From Pseudotabrizicola sp051200875 (GTDB taxonomy: Bacteria; Pseudomonadota; Alphaproteobacteria; Rhodobacterales; Rhodobacteraceae), in NCBI RefSeq assembly GCF_051200875.1, contig NZ_CP195191.1, positions 310,001 through 374,000 on the forward strand: DNA of 64,000 nt. The letters are read 5' to 3'. The first letter of the stretch is position 1. Every line of letters begins with the position of its first letter. The position numbers and the translations under genes are program-made. This document shows positions 57,573 to 64,000 of the stretch, in pieces. The notes beneath the pieces were generated by a model. That model saw only the letters and a program-made list of their open reading frames with translations. It made no database searches and was not told where the DNA came from.

Positions 57573-58500
57573 CAAAGGCCCCCATGCGTTTTGCGACCGT
57601 CAGGTAGATCAGCATGATGATGATGGGCACCATGGCGAAAGCAGCAGCCAAGGGGATATTTCCCGCAGTGCCTTGCAACTGGTACACCGCCAAACCGATG
57701 AACCGCGCAGATGTACCGATGATTTGCGGGATGATGTAATCGCCCAAAGTCAGCGAAAACGTGAAAATGGATCCCGCGATGATGCCCGGCAGGGCCAGCG
57801 GCAGGATTACCGTCCGGAAGGTCTGGCTTCGCGTCGCCCCAAGATCGGCTGATGCCTCCAGCATCGACACCGGGACGCGTTCCAGCGAGGCCTGCATCGG
57901 CAAGATCATATAGGGCAGCCAGATGTAGACAAAGACGATGAAGGTGCCCAACAGCGAGGTGGATAGCGAGTTGCCGCCGATGCCGGGGATGGCAAGAACC
58001 GCGTCCAGAAGAAAGCCAGTACCAATTCCATTTGCGGCCCAGGTGACAATGCCCTCTTTGGCAAGGATCAGTTTCCACGCATAGACCTTGACCAGATAGG
58101 ACGACCAAAGAGGCAGCATCACGCCAAGGTAGAACAGGGCTTTCCAGCGGCCTCGGGCAAAGCGGGCGGCGAAGTAGGCGATGGGAAACGCAATGGTCGC
58201 ACAAGCCACTGTTACGGCGGCAGCCATCAAGACAGTGCGAAGGATGATGTCGAGGTTTTGCAGACGAAACAGTTCGGCATAGGTTTTCAGCGTGAACTCT
58301 TCTTTCACCACACCCGAGAATTCGTCGATGGAATAGAAGCTATGCAGAAGAAGTGCCGCAAGTGACCCAAGGTAGACCACGCCCAACCACAGCAAGGGGG
58401 GCGTCAAGAGCAGCGCCAGCAGAAGGCGTGGGTTGCGCCAGAAAAGGCCGGTCAGCCGATCGGCAGGGCCACGGGCGGGCAGGATGGCCTGATCGTTCAC
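57562..58500 (-). CDS. Polyamine-type ABC transporter permease (PotB-like)
   Basis: A 312-residue permease with about six membrane segments; the EAA loop is EASADLGATRSQTFRTVILP. The start is GTG 58500, which overlaps the ATPase stop as GTGA and follows a clear GGAGGG site. The long frame continuing to 58725 is antisense-like sequence upstream of this start. It partners the PotC-like permease. Confidence 0.92.
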   Translation of the reverse strand: MNDQAILPARGPADRLTGLFWRNPRLLLALLLTPPLLWLGVVYLGSLAALLLHSFYSIDEFSGVVKEEFTLKTYAELFRLQNLDIILRTVLMAAAVTVACATIAFPIAYFAARFARGRWKALFYLGVMLPLWSSYLVKVYAWKLILAKEGIVTWAANGIGTGFLLDAVLAIPGIGGNSLSTSLLGTFIVFVYIWLPYMILPMQASLERVPVSMLEASADLGATRSQTFRTVILPLALPGIIAGSIFTFSLTLGDYIIPQIIGTSARFIGLAVYQLQGTAGNIPLAAAFAMVPIIIMLIYLTVAKRMGAFDAL

Positions 58501-59486
58501 GCTTCGCCCTCCATCACATGCAAGGCGCGGGGATCGAATCCTAGGCCAACGGTGCTGCCTGTTTCCGGAATGGGTTGGCCTGCGGGGATGATGACTGCAA
58601 CTTCCTGCCCGTGAAGATGCACCGTGACGCGCGCGCCCGATCCAAGATAGCGTTGGCTGACAACGGTGCCCGTCACAGGCGCATCGCTGGTCAGGCGAAG
58701 GTTTTCGGGCCGCAACGAAGCCCACTTTGCGGGGCCGCCAAAAACCTGCGTCACCACGGGGGAAAGCACATTTGATGACCCGACGAAATCGGCCACGAAA
58801 CGGGTGCGGGGGTGGTCATAAACCTCGGACGGGGTGCCGATCTGGGCGATTTTGCCGTCATTGAATACGGCCAGACGGTCGGCCATCGACAGCGCTTCGC
58901 CCTGATCGTGGGTGACGAAAACGAAAGTAATTCCAAGGCGTTGTTGAAGGGCCTTCAACTCATCCTGCATGGCCTCTCGCAGCTTCAGGTCAAGCGCGCC
59001 CAGAGGCTCGTCCAGCAAGAGCACGCGGGGTTCATTGACCAAGGCGCGGGCCAAGGCCACGCGTTGACGCTGCCCGCCAGACAATTGGCCCGGACGGCGG
59101 TCACCAAAGCCGGGAAGCTTCACCAGCCCAAGCATTTCTTCAGCCTTGTCGGCGCGGGTTTTGCGGTCCACGCCCTTGACCATCAGGCCATAGGCAACGT
59201 TGTCGCGCACGGTCATGTGCGGGAACAGCGCATAGTCCTGAAACACGGTATTTACGTTACGCAGATGGGGCGGAACGGACGAGACATCCTGTCCAAAGAT
59301 GGAAATCTGGCCGGCGGTTGGGGATTCAAACCCAGAGATGAGCCGCAGGCAGGTGGTTTTGCCCGAGCCTGAGGGGCCGAGCATGGCAAAGAAGCTGCCT
59401 TCGGCAATGGTCAGGTCAACGGAGTCGACCGCTTTGACCTTGCCGAAATGGCGCGAGACGGAATGGAATTGGACGGCGGCTGTCAT
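58497..59486 (-). CDS. Polyamine-type ABC transporter ATPase (PotA-like)
   Basis: A 329-residue ATPase with Walker A GPSGSGKT, signature LSGGQRQR, Walker B VLLLDEP, the H-loop in VTHDQ, and a C-terminal TOBE domain (VVSQRYLGSGARVTVHLHG). It drives the two permeases. It follows the binding-protein gene after 113 bases containing a strong hairpin, a common device to make more binding protein than ATPase. Confidence 0.95.
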   Translation of the reverse strand: MTAAVQFHSVSRHFGKVKAVDSVDLTIAEGSFFAMLGPSGSGKTTCLRLISGFESPTAGQISIFGQDVSSVPPHLRNVNTVFQDYALFPHMTVRDNVAYGLMVKGVDRKTRADKAEEMLGLVKLPGFGDRRPGQLSGGQRQRVALARALVNEPRVLLLDEPLGALDLKLREAMQDELKALQQRLGITFVFVTHDQGEALSMADRLAVFNDGKIAQIGTPSEVYDHPRTRFVADFVGSSNVLSPVVTQVFGGPAKWASLRPENLRLTSDAPVTGTVVSQRYLGSGARVTVHLHGQEVAVIIPAGQPIPETGSTVGLGFDPRALHVMEGEA

Positions 59487-59518
59487 GGGTAGATCTTTTC
59501 GGAAAAACGTTCCTTGAA

Positions 59519-59545
59519 GCGGCCCCCGCGGAACGCAGGGGCCGC
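59519..59545 (-). promoter_or_regulatory. GC-rich hairpin between the binding-protein and ATPase genes
   Basis: GCGGCCCC (59519-59526) and GGGGCCGC (59538-59545) form an eight-pair stem with an 11-base loop, downstream of the binding-protein stop on the minus strand and 33 bases before the ATPase start. No T-run follows directly, so it more likely protects the upstream mRNA or attenuates, giving unequal subunit amounts. Confidence 0.6.
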
Positions 59546-59599
59546 AACCGGTTTGAGTGAGTGGTGGGCGGTCTTCGGGTTCCGCAGATTAGGGCTGAC

Positions 59600-60757
59600 T
59601 TAGCGGCCCCCGATCACCCCGATATAGTCGCTGACCCAACGGTAATAGGGTACGCAGGCGCCTTCACCTTGTGAGCAGTTCGACACCGGAGTGGTCCAGA
59701 AGCGAATCTTGTCAAAGTCCTTCAGGCCATTCGCGTCGCACCCTTCCTGAGTCTGCATGCCGCGACCGTCAGAGCATGCCGCCGGAACCGAAGGCACGGC
59801 GCCAAACCAGACCGACAGGTCAGATTGCAGGTTCGAGGAAAGCTGGTGTTCAAACCACATATAGGCGCAGTTCGGATTCTTTGAGTCGCTGTGCAACATG
59901 GTTGTATCAGCCCAGCCCGTCGCGCCTTCCTGCGGGATCACAGAGGCAACCGGAACCTTGTCGGCAGCCAAAAGGTTGACTTGGAACGGCCATGACCCAG
60001 AGGCGACCACCCCTTCGTTCTTGAAGTCGTCAATCTGAATAAAGGCATCGTGCCAGTAACGGCTGACAAGGTTGCGTTGCCCGCGCAGCAGATCAAGCGC
60101 TGCTTTGTATTGGTCTTCGTTCAGTTCGTAGGGCGACGTGATGCCGAGTTCCGGCTTGTGGAACATCAGGTATTGGGCCGCATCGGCAATGTGGATCGGG
60201 CCGTCATAAGCCTGAACACGGCCCTTGTTCGATTGCCCATCCGGCAGGTTCATTTCTTCGAACACCACATTCCAAGAGGTCGGCGGCTCTTTGAAGACTT
60301 CGGTGTTGTACATCAAAACGTTCGGCCCCCACATATAGGGAACACCATAGTGCTTGCCATCGACCGTGTGCCAAGGCGCATTTTGCAGACGCTCGTCTAT
60401 GGTCGACCAGGATGGAACCAGTGCCGGGTTGATCTCTTGCACCTTGCCGCCGGCAATCAGGCGCAGGGATGCATCGCCCGATGCTGTGACAAGGTCAAAT
60501 CCACCCTCGTTCATCAGGGCGACCATTTCATCCGAAGTGTTCGCGGTCTTGACGCTGACCTTGCAGCCGGTGCTTTCTTCGAATTTCGTAACCCAGTCGA
60601 ATTCTTTGACTGTTTCGCCTCGCTCCAGATAGCCGGCCCACGCCACGACCGAAAGTTGTCCCTCGCCTGCGCCGATTTCTGTCATCTGCGCCATTGCCGG
60701 ACCAACTGCCAGCATAAGCGAGAGCGCCGTTGTTCCCATCAGTTTCAATGAATTCAT
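59600..60757 (-). CDS. Polyamine-type periplasmic binding protein (PotD/YdcS-like)
   Basis: A 385-residue exported protein with a signal peptide (LMGTTALSLMLAVGPAMA). The mature part shows VVAWAGYLERGE, VSVKTANTSDEMVALMNEGGFDLV, YGVPYMWGPNVLMYNTEVF and EGVVASGSWPFQVNLL, the PotD/PotF-family layout. Four C-terminal cysteines (AACSDGRG, EGCDANG, NCSQGEGAC) could form disulfides. ATG 60757 follows an AGGGAG site. It is the first gene of the transporter operon; a LysR-type dyad lies about 100 bases upstream. Confidence 0.9.
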   Translation of the reverse strand: MNSLKLMGTTALSLMLAVGPAMAQMTEIGAGEGQLSVVAWAGYLERGETVKEFDWVTKFEESTGCKVSVKTANTSDEMVALMNEGGFDLVTASGDASLRLIAGGKVQEINPALVPSWSTIDERLQNAPWHTVDGKHYGVPYMWGPNVLMYNTEVFKEPPTSWNVVFEEMNLPDGQSNKGRVQAYDGPIHIADAAQYLMFHKPELGITSPYELNEDQYKAALDLLRGQRNLVSRYWHDAFIQIDDFKNEGVVASGSWPFQVNLLAADKVPVASVIPQEGATGWADTTMLHSDSKNPNCAYMWFEHQLSSNLQSDLSVWFGAVPSVPAACSDGRGMQTQEGCDANGLKDFDKIRFWTTPVSNCSQGEGACVPYYRWVSDYIGVIGGR

Positions 60758-60857
60758 TTTCAGGCTCCCTGTGGATCGCCCCGCTTTTTGCGGATGCGTT
60801 GCGGCAGAGGATAAGAAACACCTGAACTTTCGCAAATTCAAAACACAGAATTAGTGT

Positions 60858-60872
60858 ATCGGAAAAACCGAT
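60858..60872. promoter_or_regulatory. LysR-type dyad ATCGG-N5-CCGAT upstream of the ABC operon
   Basis: ATCGG (60858-60862), AAAAA, CCGAT (60868-60872) includes the T-N11-A pattern of LysR binding sites. It lies 101-115 bases before the binding-protein start and just after the end of a LysR gene on the same strand. It is a natural site for that regulator to control polyamine uptake. Function is inferred. Confidence 0.5.
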
Positions 60873-60941
60873 GGCTTGAGCAGATCCTTTACTGAGAGAT
60901 TGAGGCGGTTACCCTGTTTCGTGCCAAGGCCATAGAAGCGG

Positions 60942-61844
60942 CTATCCCGCTTGAATGCTACCCTGGGCCGATCTGACAAAGTTCAATGCAGGCCCGGAAA
61001 GCGGCGCGCCTCGGCGCCAAGCCAGTCCAACTTGGATCGACGGCAGATCACCCGAGACATCCCTAATTTCAATTCGGTCGCCTTCCAGTGACCACGGCCG
61101 ATAGACAAGGCTGGGTAGGATCGCCAAGCCCGCACCCGTTGCCACGAGGCTGCGAACGGCTTCGACACTACGGGTACGAAAGGCGATTTCCGGTTTGACG
61201 GGTAAAGCGGCTGTCAGTTTCCGCGTCGATTCCTCAATTTCGTCGACCATGAGTTGGATCATAGGCCGCCCCGCAAGCTCTTCTAGCGCAATGGACTCCT
61301 GCTGGGCCAACTGGTGACCTAATGGCAGCCAAAGCCGATAGGGAGAGACGACGAGCGTTTCGACATGAAGCGCCATCCTGTCGCGCACTGACGAGGTGAG
61401 CAGAACCGCGACATCCAGCTCTCCGCCGATGAGCAAATGCTGAAGATACTCTCCAGTATCTTCGATGACGTGCAATTCGATCAGAGGAAAAGCACGCCTG
61501 AACCTTTGCAGGATGTCGGAAAGCACATACCCTGCAACTAGGGACGTAACCCCAAGCGAGAGCCTTCCCGTGACCTGCTCTGCTTCATCCCGGAAAGCGG
61601 TTCGTGCCGCTGCGACATCGGCCAAAATCTGGCTGGCATGACGCAGGAACGCCGTTCCCTTATGTGTTATCAACAGCCCGCGAGCCTGCCGGTCAAAGAG
61701 CAGAACGCCAAGATCGTCTTCAAGAGCGCGAATTGCCTCGGTGACCGAAGATTGCGAGATCGACAAAGCCCGTGCCGCACCCGAAACGCTGCCCGCTTCC
61801 GCAGCGGCCACGAAGAATTGCAGTTGGCGTAAGGTGAAGGCCAT
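60942..61844 (-). CDS. LysR-family regulator next to the polyamine transporter operon
   Basis: A 300-residue LysR protein with a helix-turn-helix at about 3-60 (GSVSGAARALSISQSSVTEAIRALE) and an effector domain from about 90, resembling the CysB/CbbR-like or NAC-like branch in general shape. It lies upstream of, and on the same strand as, the transporter operon, 184 bases before it, where a LysR-type dyad is found. ATG 61844 was chosen by normal LysR length; the frame extends to 61895 without support. It is divergent from the LacI gene. Confidence 0.9.
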   Translation of the reverse strand: MAFTLRQLQFFVAAAEAGSVSGAARALSISQSSVTEAIRALEDDLGVLLFDRQARGLLITHKGTAFLRHASQILADVAAARTAFRDEAEQVTGRLSLGVTSLVAGYVLSDILQRFRRAFPLIELHVIEDTGEYLQHLLIGGELDVAVLLTSSVRDRMALHVETLVVSPYRLWLPLGHQLAQQESIALEELAGRPMIQLMVDEIEESTRKLTAALPVKPEIAFRTRSVEAVRSLVATGAGLAILPSLVYRPWSLEGDRIEIRDVSGDLPSIQVGLAWRRGAPLSGPALNFVRSAQGSIQAG

Positions 61845-61945
61845 GTGATCCCGAATTTTGTTCGCATCTTGGTCAGTCTCGGGTGGCTTTGGCAATTGTG
61901 AAAGCGGTGCTGGCTAGGTTTTGCCAACCCGAGCCAATTTTAACC

Positions 61946-61957
61946 TGCGCTTGCGCA
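61946..61957. promoter_or_regulatory. TGCGC-TT-GCGCA palindrome in the LysR/LacI divergent region
   Basis: A 12-base palindrome in the 292 bases between the LysR and LacI starts. LacI-family operators are GC-centred palindromes of similar size, but the centre here is TT, so it is only a weak candidate. Nothing else was found in this stretch that I could assign. Confidence 0.3.
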
Positions 61958-62136
61958 TAGTCTTTTCCCTGTCCGCTTGGTTTTCTACAATCGCGCGAAA
62001 GCGATCAGGACCGTTTGTTGGGCTTCGCGCCACAACCAAAGCCATTTGTGCCCAATGCAGATATTTGTCGCAGAATGGCCTTTACGCCGCGTGGGGCCAT
62101 TGGATAATCGAAAGCACAGATTGGCAGGAATGCGAA

Positions 62137-63162
62137 ATGATCGTGACTTTGCGAGAAGTGGCGTTGAAGGCGGGCGTGTCGCGCTCTGCCGTCTCGCGGA
62201 CTTTTACGCCGGGCGCTTCGGTTTCGGCCAAAACCCGGGCTAAGGTTGAGCTTGCAGCTGAAGAGCTTGGATACCGCCCATCGGTTCTGGCCTCTGCTTT
62301 ATCGACCGGCAGAACCAAGTTGATCGGCTTGGTGTCGACGAACTTTCGCAACCCGATCTTTCTTGAGGTGTTCGACCACTTTACCAAAGCATTGCAGGCT
62401 CGGGCTTTGCGTCCGCTTTTGGTCAATCTTTCGGGCGAGATGACACTAGAGAGCGCAGTCGGCATGCTGCGACAGTACTCCGTCGATGGCGTCATTCTGG
62501 CTAGCTCAACGCTCCCCCCCAGCTTTCCCTTGGCGTTCAAAGCCGCGGGATTGCCGGTCGTTCATTGCTTTGGCCGATGGTCGAAAGACCCTGAAGTGAA
62601 CCTTGTTGGTATCGACAACCGGGCATGTGGCCGTATGGCGGCAGAAACACTTCTTACTCGCGGCTATCAACGGATCGGGTTTCTAGGCGGGCCCGCGACG
62701 GCGACGTCGACCGAAGATCGACTGGCCGGTTTCCGCGAAGCACTTGCGGGGCCTGGGCGCGCGCAACTGACGACAAGTTTTGCGGATTCCTATTCGTTCG
62801 ACGCAGGCTTTCAGGAAATGTCGCGTCTGATTGCCGAAGGCGATTTGGCCGAAGCCTATTTTTGCGGTGACGATGTTTTGGCCATCGGGGCCATGTCAGC
62901 GCTGCGGGCGGCGGGAATGAATGTGCCTGAAGATATCGGTATTCTGGGCTTGAACGACATGGAGATGGCCGGTTGGCCGGGCACCCAGCTTACGACCATT
63001 CACCAGCCGATTGACGCGATTGTGGCGGCCGGTGTCGAGCGTATCGTCTCTTTGCTGGAAAACCCGGATCAGCCACCCTTGGCCCAGCTTTATGACTGCC
63101 AAGTGGTCGAGCGCGGGACGCTGCGTGCGCGCGCCCCGCACGATAGGGTTATCGGAACATAG
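62137..63162 (+). CDS. LacI-family transcriptional regulator
   Basis: A 341-residue LacI-family protein. The helix-turn-helix and hinge are at 1-60 (TLREVALKAGVSRSAVSRTF and SALSTGRTKLIGL) and a periplasmic-binding-like effector domain runs from about 65 to 335 (VDGVILASS, IGFLGGPATATSTEDRLAGF, ILGLNDMEMAGW). The ATG at 62137 lies about 8 bases after AGGA; the upstream 72 codons of the open frame do not resemble the family. The gene overlaps the convergent oxidoreductase by 14 bases and probably controls a sugar pathway that includes it. Confidence 0.93.
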   Translation: MIVTLREVALKAGVSRSAVSRTFTPGASVSAKTRAKVELAAEELGYRPSVLASALSTGRTKLIGLVSTNFRNPIFLEVFDHFTKALQARALRPLLVNLSGEMTLESAVGMLRQYSVDGVILASSTLPPSFPLAFKAAGLPVVHCFGRWSKDPEVNLVGIDNRACGRMAAETLLTRGYQRIGFLGGPATATSTEDRLAGFREALAGPGRAQLTTSFADSYSFDAGFQEMSRLIAEGDLAEAYFCGDDVLAIGAMSALRAAGMNVPEDIGILGLNDMEMAGWPGTQLTTIHQPIDAIVAAGVERIVSLLENPDQPPLAQLYDCQVVERGTLRARAPHDRVIGT

Positions 63163-64000
63163 GGGGGCGGGCGTCTTCCCAAGTCCCGCCTTTCTTAGCC
63201 GACGCGACGGCCGAATGCACCGCAGCGATAGAACGCACACCTGCCAAGGCAAGTGGAAGCCCGTCGCGCTTTTGGCCGCGGATCGCATCGGCCAAATCGC
63301 AATAGATATTGGCCACGGCCAGCGGGAAACCTTCTGGGTGGGCAATGGCAACGCGGCTCAGGCGCTTGGCGTCATCGTAAAGACCGCTCTCGCCCTTCTC
63401 CATGATCTGGGTGCGGCCACCAACAGGCGTATAGATCAACTGGTTAGGTTGTTCTGATGCCCAGCGTAGACCACCAGTTTCGCCAAAGACCTGAATGTCG
63501 AAACCGTGTTGCCGCCCGATGGCCACGGACGAGGTCCATAGTCGACCGACGGTGCCTTTCGACATGCGGAAGTTCACCATGGCATCATCTTCCAGAACGC
63601 GGCTGGAAATGGTCGAGGCAAAGTCAGCGGAGAGCTTTTCAACTTCGTCGTCGCAGATGAAGCTTGCCATGTGCAGGGCGTGAATTCCGCAATCTGCAAA
63701 TTGGCCAGAGACCCCGGCGAGGGCAGGGTCATAGCGCCAACGAACCCGTGGGTTGTCGGCATCAGTGGCATCACCGTGATGACCATGGCTGAAATTGGTG
63801 ACAACCAAGCGCACCTTGCCGATGTCACCTGCGCGCACCATCGCCCGTGCCTGCCGGATCATCGGATAGGCTGAATAGCAGTAGTTTACTGCACAGATCT
63901 TCCCGGTTTTCGCGGCGATCCGAACCAGCTCTTCGCCTTCTTCGACTGTCACCGTCATCGGCTTTTCGCACAGGACGTGAAAGCCAGCTTCCAGAAAAGC
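63149..64000 (-). CDS. Gfo/Idh/MocA-family oxidoreductase (partial)
   Basis: The gene is cut by the right edge; 284 codons of the C-terminal part are visible. The family EKP motif appears close to the edge (HVLCEKPMTV), followed by AVNYCYSAYPMIRQAR and the C-terminal catalytic-domain segment SGQFADCGIHALHMASF, with the active-site histidine. It is an NAD(P)-dependent sugar or inositol-type dehydrogenase. Its stop overlaps the LacI stop, and a sugar-catabolic gene cluster probably continues to the right. Confidence 0.88.
   Translation of the reverse strand, partial: AFLEAGFHVLCEKPMTVTVEEGEELVRIAAKTGKICAVNYCYSAYPMIRQARAMVRAGDIGKVRLVVTNFSHGHHGDATDADNPRVRWRYDPALAGVSGQFADCGIHALHMASFICDDEVEKLSADFASTISSRVLEDDAMVNFRMSKGTVGRLWTSSVAIGRQHGFDIQVFGETGGLRWASEQPNQLIYTPVGGRTQIMEKGESGLYDDAKRLSRVAIAHPEGFPLAVANIYCDLADAIRGQKRDGLPLALAGVRSIAAVHSAVASAKKGGTWEDARPPMFR

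Noticed and set aside
1..64000. CRISPR arrays, tRNA or rRNA genes, transposases, phage genes
   Set aside because: I looked for spaced repeats, cloverleaf ends, transposase motifs and integrase motifs and saw none I could support.

Overview
The window looks like a chromosomal segment of an alphaproteobacterium of the order Rhodobacterales (Rhodobacter/Roseobacter relatives). The evidence is the GC-rich sequence (impression, not computed), tightly packed operons with ATGA-type overlaps, and several families typical of that group: a DmdA-like demethylase cluster, DUF3305/DUF3306, DUF6494, DUF6505, DUF4444, GcvA-like LysR regulators and monomeric isocitrate dehydrogenase. No rRNA, tRNA, CRISPR array, phage gene or insertion sequence was seen.

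Layout. (1) 1-1755: end of an arsenic operon, with an ArsR-arsenate reductase fusion followed by a GAPDH that is probably the ArsJ-partner type. (2) 1836-6493: a DMSP-demethylation-like operon (dmdA-, dmdB- and dmdD-like genes, no dmdC) with a divergent LysR gene. (3) 6497-7446: msrB-msrA. (4) 7591-13430: an uncharacterised operon of aldehyde dehydrogenase, an M19 dipeptidase-like protein without its HxD metal motif and two proteins of unknown function, with a divergent LysR gene. (5) 13434-37219: a large formate dehydrogenase and molybdenum/tungsten island. It holds an operon for a membrane-bound, Tat-exported formate dehydrogenase with its accessory proteins and a terminal two-component system, a divergent polyferredoxin, a cytochrome c fusion, an Mrp cluster of unknown role, a tungstate-type ABC transporter (tupABC), DUF2478, fdhD, mobA, mobB, a moeA fusion and tusA. 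(6) 37343-42071: a second, cytoplasmic NAD-linked formate dehydrogenase (fused FdsG-FdsB, a cupin, FdsA). (7) 42195-44411: monomeric NADP isocitrate dehydrogenase. (8) 44638-55066: amino-acid or hydantoin catabolism. It comprises a PLP lyase and M24 peptidase on the plus strand and a seven-gene minus-strand operon hyuA-hyuB-epimerase-FAD oxidase-LysR-SDR-SDR. (9) 55321-61844: a polyamine-type ABC transporter operon ending in an aldehyde dehydrogenase, with a LysR gene. (10) 62137-64000: a LacI regulator and a partial Gfo/Idh/MocA oxidoreductase.

How the central genes fit together. The Tat-exported enzyme should oxidise formate outside the cytoplasm and pass electrons through its iron-sulfur and cytochrome b subunits to quinone. 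The FdsGB/FdsA enzyme should make NADH in the cytoplasm. Both need a bis-MGD cofactor, and metal uptake (Tup), MoeA, MobA, MobB, FdhD, TusA and a TorD-like chaperone are encoded between or beside them. A repeated palindrome, TGGACA-N3-TGTCCA, occurs twice before the membrane-FDH operon and once before the tup operon. It is a good candidate operator tying metal uptake to enzyme synthesis. The NtrC-family regulator closing the FDH operon lacks the GAFTGA loop and is a plausible, unproven, binder of that site.

Functions rest on reading motifs and on family memory; no database search was run.
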